Shown here in pieces: positions 1 to 4,611 of a stretch of 8,325 nt of DNA. The stretch's first letter is position 1; each line of letters begins with the position of its first letter. The notes beneath the pieces were generated by a model that worked only from the letters and a program-made list of their open reading frames with translations, did no database searches and had not been told where the DNA came from. The translations under genes were made by a program, and so were the position numbers. Source of the stretch: Candidatus Poseidoniaceae archaeon (GTDB lineage Archaea > Thermoplasmatota > Poseidoniia > Poseidoniales > Poseidoniaceae); contig JAKUNX010000032.1 in the NCBI GenBank assembly GCA_022451835.1, positions 7,100 to 15,424 on the forward strand. Direction: 5' to 3'.

Positions 1-235
1 CGTCATAACGTTCATTGAACCAGGCATAATTTAGGCTGCCATATTCAGTATTCGGCAGTAAACAAATAACAAATCCTAACAATTTCCCATCTTGGTAAGC
101 ACCTAATTTTAGTTCCGATAGTTCAAGCAGGTCAGTCATCTCATGTTTGGTAACTTGGCCAGTACCTGGTAAGCCTTGTTCATTGATTTCCCACATAGCA
201 GGAATGTTTTCTATCTCGAGTTGCTTTATTTTCAT
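1..235 (-). CDS. GNAT-family acetyltransferase, N-terminal part (runs off left edge)
   Basis: This frame is open from an ATG at 233-235 to the window edge, giving 78 visible residues that begin MKIKQLEIENIPAMWEINEQ. The pattern of an N-terminal 'IPAMWEINE' segment, then 'GAYQDGKLLGFVI' (beta strands of the GNAT fold), then 'YGSLNYAWFNERYD' resembles the uncharacterised GNAT group related to COG3818, in which an NY-x-WF-x-x-R-(Y/F) block precedes the acetyl-CoA binding motif. Such proteins would transfer an acetyl group from acetyl-CoA to an amine; the substrate is unknown. The acetyl-CoA loop lies beyond the edge and cannot be checked. No SD precedes the ATG. A TTTATT element centred about 32 nt upstream could be a TATA box with a very short leader. 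The family call is from remembered motif similarity. Confidence 0.65.
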   Translation of the reverse strand, partial: MKIKQLEIENIPAMWEINEQGLPGTGQVTKHEMTDLLELSELKLGAYQDGKLLGFVICLLPNTEYGSLNYAWFNERYD

Positions 236-349
236 GAAAATAACCGATGGCTAATTGGTGTGAGAATAAACACTGTAAATTAATTATGTCACAGATTCAT
301 CATACTATATCAATAAACACATAACCAAATCTGATTATGAAATTGGGAA

Positions 350-580
350 TTACTTTATTGAGATTACAGATGCAATATTAGACAGCATCCAAGAAGAAGC
401 GGCTACCAGTTGGAGATAATCTCCTGTTGAAGTTAAGCCGTAGACAAATACGCTGACAATCCAACTACCACTTGCGATAGTTTGGCCAAGCCATTCAATG
501 CTCATCATCTTACCCATACGGGTTTGCGAGTTATTTTTTTGTGAAGCGGTATTGTTAGAATCTTCATTATTGTTTAACAA
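350..580 (-). CDS. Small hydrophobic membrane protein, TTG start, coupled to upstream flavoprotein
   Basis: No family is recognised. The preferred reading starts at TTG (578-580), 8 nt after an AGGAG SD motif (589-593) that lies inside the last codons of the upstream oxidoreductase. The start overlaps that gene's stop codon (574-576), which is typical of translational coupling. The product is 76 aa: a hydrophilic Asn/Gln/Ser-rich N-terminus of about 25 residues, then MSIEWLGQ and two hydrophobic stretches (around SGSWIVSVFVYGL and LQLVAASSWMLSNIASVIS) separated by a short polar TSTGDY turn, so one or two membrane helices. The alternative starts are ATG at 517 (55 aa) or ATG at 508/505; these lack a clear SD. 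The reading from ATG at 631 overlaps the flavoprotein too far to be likely. The role is unknown; it may sit in the membrane with, or be regulated together with, the flavoprotein. Confidence 0.6.
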   Translation of the reverse strand: MLNNNEDSNNTASQKNNSQTRMGKMMSIEWLGQTIASGSWIVSVFVYGLTSTGDYLQLVAASSWMLSNIASVISIK

Positions 581-1737
581 GTTAAGCACTCCTGGCCGCA
601 GCAAGACAAATCGTCTAGATACATGCCCCACGACTTGTAAGCCTCTATGAAGTCATCGGTAGGTAGACCCATTGAAGAAGCAATTGCTTGTGCCACGATT
701 GCAAACCGTTGTCGGTATTTGAAGATGAAACAAAAGATGTGTCCATCATGTCTGACAGAAGGGCCACAAAGGTACATTCCAGGAACAGTTGTCGACTCAT
801 CATTGACACTAATTTCAGGAAAACCATCATCTCTTGTGTTGAATAAATGTGAAACAAACTTGTGACTGCCATCAAATCCACCAGCGAATAGAGGTTGCGC
901 TTGGGAACTGAAAGTTCGTCCATCTCCGGTAGTAATCTGATATGTGTCGTTAACATGATTTACCAAGGTAACAACTGTATTTGCATGAAGTTCGACATTT
1001 TGATCGAATTTTTCATGACGCATACGTTCGAATGAAAATGTAGACAATGCGACACTCGGATCTGAACTTTGACTTTCCCAAGGTCCATTAATGTCGAATA
1101 CTCGTACTTGTTTATCGTTTCTTGCCAAGTGATATGCAGCATCAATGCCACTTTCATAGCCGCCGATGATTAGGAAATCATCACCTTCTAAATCACCGTA
1201 CTTTTCTACAGTTGCTGTATGTCGACAATGCTCAGCACCTTCGAATCCACTGATTGAAGGATATTGATACTCACCAGCAGACCAAATCACATTCTTAGCA
1301 GTTAAAGTGCCATTTTCTGTCTCAACATGAAACAAGTCACCCTTTTTCTCGATGCTAGTAACATTGGTATTTTCTTGAACTGGGAGATCGAAATATTTAG
1401 CTAGGCTCTGCAAATGCTCGGCATATTCTGCACCTGTTGGGTGCTCTACACGCATGTTGTAGGCAGGAGATACGCCAATTGCTACAGAGTTCAAATCAAG
1501 CATTCCGATAGAGTTACTTGGAAATGAAGGAGTGATGAATCGGGTTTCTGCAGGCCATGCTGCGAATGAGGCGCCTACACATTCACGATCGACAATTAAG
1601 AAGTTCTCAATTCCTACATGCTGAAGCGAAATCGCTACACCTACGCCTGCTGCTCCTGCTCCAACTACAATGACATCGTATGTACCATCGCCCTTTTTTG
1701 AGCCATTTTTCTTACTACTTTTTGACATATTAACCAT
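574..1737 (-). CDS. FAD/NAD(P)-dependent oxidoreductase with Cys-rich C-terminus (CzcO/YpdA-like flavoprotein)
   Basis: This is a 387-aa two-dinucleotide-binding-domain flavoprotein. The first Rossmann motif, VVGAGAAG at residues about 24-31, follows a Lys/Ser-rich N-terminus and should bind FAD; an acidic end of strand 2 (LIVDRE) follows. A second motif, IIGGYESG near residues 190-197, should bind NAD(P)H. A late 'VPGMYLCGPSV' block near residue 320 matches the C-terminal FAD-contacting segment of this superfamily. The overall shape resembles CzcO-type monooxygenase-like and YpdA-type thiol-disulfide reductase-like proteins (COG2072/COG0492 neighbourhood); the substrate cannot be told. The last nine residues hold four cysteines (about C379, C380, C384, C387), possibly a redox-active or metal-binding tail. 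There is no thioredoxin-reductase CxxC after the second Rossmann motif. The start at ATG 1737 has a TATA-like element about 33 nt upstream; ATG 1728 is an alternative. It is followed directly by the small membrane-protein gene. Confidence 0.85.
   Translation of the reverse strand: MVNMSKSSKKNGSKKGDGTYDVIVVGAGAAGVGVAISLQHVGIENFLIVDRECVGASFAAWPAETRFITPSFPSNSIGMLDLNSVAIGVSPAYNMRVEHPTGAEYAEHLQSLAKYFDLPVQENTNVTSIEKKGDLFHVETENGTLTAKNVIWSAGEYQYPSISGFEGAEHCRHTATVEKYGDLEGDDFLIIGGYESGIDAAYHLARNDKQVRVFDINGPWESQSSDPSVALSTFSFERMRHEKFDQNVELHANTVVTLVNHVNDTYQITTGDGRTFSSQAQPLFAGGFDGSHKFVSHLFNTRDDGFPEISVNDESTTVPGMYLCGPSVRHDGHIFCFIFKYRQRFAIVAQAIASSMGLPTDDFIEAYKSWGMYLDDLSCCGQECLTC
589..593 (-). promoter_or_regulatory. 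Shine-Dalgarno site for the small membrane protein
   Basis: AGGAG on the minus strand lies 8 nt before the TTG at 578-580. It sits within the codons for the Cys-rich tail of the upstream flavoprotein. This motif decides the TTG start and implies coupled translation. Confidence 0.5.
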
Positions 1738-1765
1738 CTGCCCTTAACTTACGGAACATGATTAG

Positions 1766-1774
1766 TATTTTAAA
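1766..1774 (-). promoter_or_regulatory. TATA-like element for the flavoprotein gene
   Basis: On the minus strand TTTAAAATA lies about 33 nt upstream of the ATG at 1737, inside an AT-rich stretch. Archaeal TATA boxes sit about 26 nt before the transcription start, so this would give a transcript with only a few leader bases. A second TATA-like element, TATTTATAG at 1846-1854, lies further upstream and would give a leader of about 85 nt. Neither has experimental support here. Confidence 0.4.
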
Positions 1775-1860
1775 AAACTGTATTTACTCACAACTTGTAA
1801 ATTGATAAAAGTGACTCATTTTATTGTAATTGATACAATAATTTTCTATAAATACGGGTT

Positions 1861-1879
1861 AAAAAAATAATAAATATGT
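1861..1879 (-). terminator. T-rich terminator after tRNA-Glu
   Basis: Reading on the minus strand past the tRNA 3' end there is a T-rich tract, TATTTATTATTTTTTT, ending in seven consecutive T residues at 1861-1867. Archaeal RNA polymerase terminates on such oligo-T tracts without needing a hairpin. It lies 17-35 nt beyond the encoded CCA and before the flavoprotein promoter region. Confidence 0.5.
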
Positions 1880-1895
1880 CTCGCAATGTCACGAA

Positions 1896-1973
1896 TGGTG
1901 CTCGTGCCGGGATTCGAACCCGGGTCGACGGGATGAAAACCCGCAATGATGGACCTGGCTACACCACACGAGC
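1896..1973 (-). tRNA. tRNA-Glu (anticodon UUC), CCA encoded
   Basis: On the minus strand a full cloverleaf can be drawn. A 7-bp acceptor stem pairs GCTCGTG with CACGAGC. The D arm carries GTGTAGCC. The anticodon stem pairs GCGGG with CCCGT (one G-U pair) around the 7-base loop TTTTCAT, giving anticodon TTC, which reads GAA/GAG. The T arm is CCGGG-TTCGAAT-CCCGG. The discriminator is A (1899) and the next three bases are CCA (1896-1898), so the 3' end is genome-encoded. There is no intron and no long variable arm. The loop and D-arm sequence resemble archaeal glutamate tRNAs. It lies between the DedA-family gene and the flavoprotein gene on the same strand. Confidence 0.93.
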
Positions 1974-2030
1974 GACAAGCCACCGACCAACAACCTGTTC
2001 ATAACAATTCGCCTTCAGACAGACTTGTAA

Positions 2031-2645
2031 TCATTCAGAACTTGAATTGGTATTGTTATCTAGATTTGACCACCATTGCCAAACAAAATAAGCAACTGTG
2101 ATTGTAACAATCATGCCAATAGCGATTAGAATTTCATTGTCAAGGAAGGTATTGATGGCATCCAATGCTTTCTTTCCATAGATTCCAATAAGTAAGGCTT
2201 CCAAGCCAAACCTCAAGCCACGACCAAATAATCCTGCTAATATGAATGAACGCTTATCCATCTCCCCCATTCCGGCAACCCAGCCAAATACCTTGTATGG
2301 TATTGGTGAAAATGCTGCGATGAATATCCCTGCTGTGCCATATTTTGTGGTTAAAGCCTCTAATTTGCTAACATGTTTCTGTTTGGCAAAACGGTTGAGT
2401 AATTGTCGTCCCCAACGTTGACCAATTAGGTACCCGATGTAAGATCCTGCGACAGAACTAAGTGTTACTACTAAGAAATACCAAAACACCAATGGTTTGT
2501 TGTCCATGGCGTCATACAACATTGGTAAATAGACCAAATCCGGTGGCAGAGGTTGAATTATCGCTTCGGTGAAAGATACTAATCCAAGAACAGCAGAATT
2601 TGTCCGTTCTAGGATAAAATCCAGAACTCCACTATACCACGACAC
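2031..2645 (-). CDS. DedA/YqaA-family (VTT/SNARE-associated) membrane protein
   Basis: This is a 204-aa polytopic membrane protein. The family's key features are visible: an acidic residue and prolines in a re-entrant loop (SFTEAIIQPLPPDLVYLP, residues about 24-41), then a glycine-rich membrane segment (GSYIGYLIGQRWG), then a second re-entrant hairpin 'KYGTAGIFIAAFSPIPYKVFGW' and a 'GRGLRFGLEALLIGIYG' helix containing the conserved Gly-Arg. The C-terminus has one more helix and a polar Asn/Ser tail. DedA proteins are implicated in membrane lipid (undecaprenyl-phosphate or phospholipid) flipping and membrane homeostasis; whether an archaeal member acts on polyprenyl phosphates is inference. 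The only credible start is GTG at 2643-2645, as no in-frame ATG precedes the first conserved block. No SD is seen. A TATA-like CAATAATA (2666-2673) about 25 nt upstream suggests a leaderless transcript. The gene is divergent from the NOB1 gene. Confidence 0.85.
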   Translation of the reverse strand: MSWYSGVLDFILERTNSAVLGLVSFTEAIIQPLPPDLVYLPMLYDAMDNKPLVFWYFLVVTLSSVAGSYIGYLIGQRWGRQLLNRFAKQKHVSKLEALTTKYGTAGIFIAAFSPIPYKVFGWVAGMGEMDKRSFILAGLFGRGLRFGLEALLIGIYGKKALDAINTFLDNEILIAIGMIVTITVAYFVWQWWSNLDNNTNSSSE

Positions 2646-2726
2646 AAACTACTGCTTGAGTCTTGTATTATTGAATGTGTGGCTAATCGGTGGGTTGATG
2701 TGGTTGATTGAAGGGTATCTACACTG

Positions 2727-3218
2727 ATGCGAGTACTAGATACGGCTGCGTTGTTGTACTGGCCGGTTACTGAGATAGCCGGTGGAGTTTGCGCCATCAG
2801 TCAACAGAATGAGCTGGAAAAGGTGAGTCCACAACGTTACATGTTGGTGAGTAGTATTGATGTTGATTGGCGAGATGTTGATCCTAATTGGTTAGAGAAA
2901 GCCCGAGTGGCAGCAGCAGATAGCGGTGATTTACCGAGACTTTCATCTGTTGATGTAGATGTTCTTGCTTTAGCAATTGGACTAAATTTACCATTATATA
3001 CCGATGATTATCGCTTACAAAATACCATGCAAAAAGCAGGTCTTGAAACTCATTCAGTAGGAACAACAGGTGCTAAGAAAGTATGGAAATGGGAGTTGCG
3101 TTGTACTGGATGTGGTTCCAAAGAGCCAGTGCCAACCGATGTAGAATTAAGTAAGAAAGGGCCAGTAAAAGATTGTGATATCTGTGGAGCGCCAATGCTA
3201 CTTAAGCGGGCTAAGTAA
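2727..3218 (+). CDS. nob1: NOB1-type rRNA endonuclease (PIN domain + zinc ribbon)
   Basis: This 163-aa protein has the archaeal Nob1 architecture. The N-terminal PIN nuclease domain begins at once with MRVLDTAAL, where D5 is the first metal-binding acid. Further acids lie in LSSVDVDVLALAI (D76/D78) and in YTDDYRLQN (D93/D94). A C-terminal zinc ribbon uses C126-xx-C129 (CTGC) and C150-xx-C153 (CDIC), preceded by the Trp/Lys segment KKVWKWELRC. Nob1 cleaves the 3' end of pre-16S rRNA at site D during small-subunit maturation; this role is known for eukaryotic and archaeal members and is inferred here. The start at 2727 is fixed by D5 standing right after it, as in the family. An AAGGG lies about 12 nt upstream, too far for a convincing SD. 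Its stop codon abuts that of the convergent tatA gene. Confidence 0.88.
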   Translation: MRVLDTAALLYWPVTEIAGGVCAISQQNELEKVSPQRYMLVSSIDVDWRDVDPNWLEKARVAAADSGDLPRLSSVDVDVLALAIGLNLPLYTDDYRLQNTMQKAGLETHSVGTTGAKKVWKWELRCTGCGSKEPVPTDVELSKKGPVKDCDICGAPMLLKRAK

Positions 3219-3533
3219 TCACTCTTCAGCATTGAGATTTTCTAGAGCAGCAACCTTCTTTTCTAATTCTTCAGGTTCCATTCCTTCAGGGTCAATTCCA
3301 ACCTCTTTTGCTCTTGCTGCTAAGGCTTGAGAAGGAGTGCGGCCCCCTGCATCCATATCCTGAATAGTTTGTTCCAGTTTCATCGCTTTAGTAGACTCAT
3401 CAAGTCCTTTTTGGAATTCACCTTTAGAGCGACCAAGGGCATTAGCCATCTTTGGTAGTCTTTCTGCGCCAAATAATACAAAGAATATTACCAGCAGTAC
3501 AATGATTTCAAGTGGTCCAAGTCCGCCAAACAT
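3219..3533 (-). CDS. tatA: Twin-arginine translocase subunit TatA
   Basis: This is a 104-aa protein with the TatA/E plan. It has a short N-terminus with GPLE (E9) and one membrane helix at about residues 7-22. The hinge motif follows, with F21-G22 and L26-P27 (FGAERLPKMA). An amphipathic helix runs from there (ALGRSKGEFQKGLDE), and the tail is charged and Glu/Ala/Lys-rich. TatA oligomerises in the cytoplasmic membrane to form the passage for folded proteins bearing twin-arginine signals; its partner TatC is not in this window. The start at ATG 3533 is supported by an SD GAGGA six bases upstream. It lies 73 nt downstream of moaD on the same strand and is probably expressed with it. The final stop codon touches the NOB1 stop, so there is no room for a terminator between the convergent genes. 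Confidence 0.92.
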   Translation of the reverse strand: MFGGLGPLEIIVLLVIFFVLFGAERLPKMANALGRSKGEFQKGLDESTKAMKLEQTIQDMDAGGRTPSQALAARAKEVGIDPEGMEPEELEKKVAALENLNAEE

Positions 3534-3539
3534 ATCGCT

Positions 3540-3544
3540 TCCTC
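3540..3544 (-). promoter_or_regulatory. Shine-Dalgarno site of tatA
   Basis: GAGGA on the minus strand sits six bases before the tatA ATG. The presence of an SD here and its absence before moaD fits tatA being the second cistron of a moaD-tatA transcript. Confidence 0.5.
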
Positions 3545-3606
3545 ATCATCTGCTGAGCGTGGTCGCTGTTGAAGTCTTCGGTTGTAAACCAACCAACATT
3601 AGTGAT

Positions 3607-3858
3607 TTAGCCACCCGATACTGGCGGCAACAATGCCAGTTCATCACCTGGTGAAAGTAGTGAATCTAAGTCACACATTTCTCCGTTGATGGCTATTTTA
3701 AGGCCATTGCTAAGCCATTCTTCAATGCCTAAATCTGCAATAATTTGTTTGCAGGTAATAGCTGAATTTATGCTTATTTGACTGGTTCTACCTAGTATTT
3801 CGGCTAATGGACCAAAGCATAGTACAGTGATGGACTCACTACTTTGATTTGCGCCCAT
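3607..3858 (-). CDS. moaD: MoaD/ThiS-family ubiquitin-like sulfur carrier
   Basis: The product is 83 aa from ATG 3858 and ends in the hallmark Gly-Gly (PPVSGG), which is adenylated by a MoeB/ThiF-type E1 enzyme and thiocarboxylated. The beta-grasp pattern is visible: first strand ITVLCFGPLAEILG (the MoaD consensus 'vl.Fa.lrE..G'), a helix with CKQIIADLG, then LKIAINGEMCDLDSLLSPGDELALLPPVSGG-type C-terminal strands carrying the 'GDE-a-lPPvsGG' block. The known role is the small subunit of molybdopterin synthase; archaeal members (SAMPs) may also act in tRNA thiolation or protein tagging, and the sequence does not decide between these. The longer reading from ATG 3912 adds 18 unconserved residues and overlaps the divergent ABC gene, so 3858 is preferred; it has no SD and is probably leaderless. 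Confidence 0.85.
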   Translation of the reverse strand: MGANQSSESITVLCFGPLAEILGRTSQISINSAITCKQIIADLGIEEWLSNGLKIAINGEMCDLDSLLSPGDELALLPPVSGG

Positions 3859-3877
3859 GGTGATGCTTTGAAGCGGT

Positions 3878-3888
3878 AGTTTATCAAC
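3878..3888. promoter_or_regulatory. Candidate shared TATA element for the divergent moaD and ABC genes
   Basis: AGTTTATCAAC lies in the 52-bp gap between the two divergent starts. Its centre is about 25 nt from the moaD ATG (3858) and about 28 nt from the ABC ATPase ATG (3911), both compatible with leaderless transcription from a TATA box. A second AT-rich stretch, TATAAT at 3904-3909, lies too near the ABC start to act as its TATA box. This is an inference from spacing only. Confidence 0.35.
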
Positions 3889-3910
3889 GCAGTTCTTCTG
3901 TACTATAATC

Positions 3911-4609
3911 ATGCGAGCAGTAATGCAGGCTAATGAATTATGGAAGTTGTATGCTTCTGGTGAATCAACTGTTCAGGCGGTAAAAGGTGTCAATGTCACG
4001 ATTGGAGAAGGTGAAATGATTGCTATTATGGGTCCATCGGGATGTGGCAAAACAACCCTGCTGAATGTCCTTTCTGGTATTGATGAGCCAACTGCTGGTG
4101 AAGTTACAATCGATAGCAAATCTCTATTCGCAGTAAGTGATAATGAGCGTTCAAGAATGCGTGCAGAATATCTTGGATTTATTTTCCAAGACTTCAACCT
4201 GCTCCCAGTACTTTCCGCAGTAGAGAATGTTGAGTTGCCATTATTGTTGCTCGGCAAACCTGCAAATGAGGCAAGAAATACCGCACTTGATGCTTTGCAA
4301 GCGGTAGGTTTGGGTGAGCGAAGCGGGCATCGCCCGAGTGAGTTATCAGGTGGGCAACAACAACGTGTAGCAATCGCTAGAGCAATTGTTCACAATCCAT
4401 CTGTTGTGTTGTGTGATGAGCCAACCGGAAATTTAGATTCTGCAACATCTGCAAGTGTAATGGATTTACTGAAAAGTATTAACAAAAAAATGGGTACAAC
4501 GTTCTTACTAGTTACTCACGATAGTGAAGTAGCAAAACAATGCAACAGAATTTTGCACATGGATGATGGAGAAATTATTAGCGATCAGCGGGACAATGAG
4601 GAGGAGTAA
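3911..4609 (+). CDS. ABC transporter ATP-binding protein, MacB/LolD type
   Basis: This is a 232-aa ABC ATPase with every expected motif: A-loop Tyr (LYASGE, Y14), Walker A GPSGCGKTT (residues 41-49), Q-loop Q93 within FQDFNLLP, signature LSGGQ (145-149), Walker B VVLCDE (165-170) with catalytic E170, D-loop GNLD, and H-loop H203. The 'IFQDFNLLP...ENVELPLLL' segment is typical of the MacB/LolD/FtsE-like subfamily, which works with FtsX-type permeases and couples ATP hydrolysis to movements outside the membrane. The partner permease follows immediately. The start is either ATG 3911 or ATG 3923 (MQANELWKLY), the latter closer to the usual family start. The acidic tail (DNEEE) is encoded by a GAG-rich stretch that doubles as the SD of the permease gene. 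Confidence 0.93.
   Translation: MRAVMQANELWKLYASGESTVQAVKGVNVTIGEGEMIAIMGPSGCGKTTLLNVLSGIDEPTAGEVTIDSKSLFAVSDNERSRMRAEYLGFIFQDFNLLPVLSAVENVELPLLLLGKPANEARNTALDALQAVGLGERSGHRPSELSGGQQQRVAIARAIVHNPSVVLCDEPTGNLDSATSASVMDLLKSINKKMGTTFLLVTHDSEVAKQCNRILHMDDGEIISDQRDNEEE
4600..4606 (+). promoter_or_regulatory. Strong Shine-Dalgarno site for the FtsX-type permease
   Basis: GGAGGAG lies within the last Glu codons of the ABC ATPase gene, just before its TAA. It is the strongest SD in the window. The spacing from GGAGG (4600-4604) to the in-frame CTG at 4612 is 7 nt, and to the CTG at 4615 it is 10 nt. No ATG, GTG or TTG in the permease frame lies at a workable distance. Confidence 0.6.
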
Positions 4610-4611
4610 TA

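Noticed and set aside
236..349. AT-rich gap between the GNAT gene and the small membrane protein, checked for an RNA gene or repeat.
   Set aside because: No cloverleaf, long inverted repeat or direct repeat is visible; apart from a possible TATA element for the GNAT gene nothing can be supported.
647..865. Plus-strand 72-aa reading frame opposite the flavoprotein gene.
   Set aside because: It lies wholly antisense to a well-supported gene and has no recognisable motif, SD or family pattern.
3580..3594. Inverted repeat GGTTG-TAAAC-CAACC downstream of moaD, a possible hairpin terminator.
   Set aside because: The stem is only 5 bp, no T run follows on the minus strand, and the tatA SD suggests read-through; it is within chance expectation.
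3859..3912. Extended moaD start at ATG 3912, adding 18 residues and overlapping the divergent ABC start.
   Set aside because: The extra residues are not MoaD-like, the usual family length is met from 3858, and the overlap of two opposed ATGs arises from a chance CATG.
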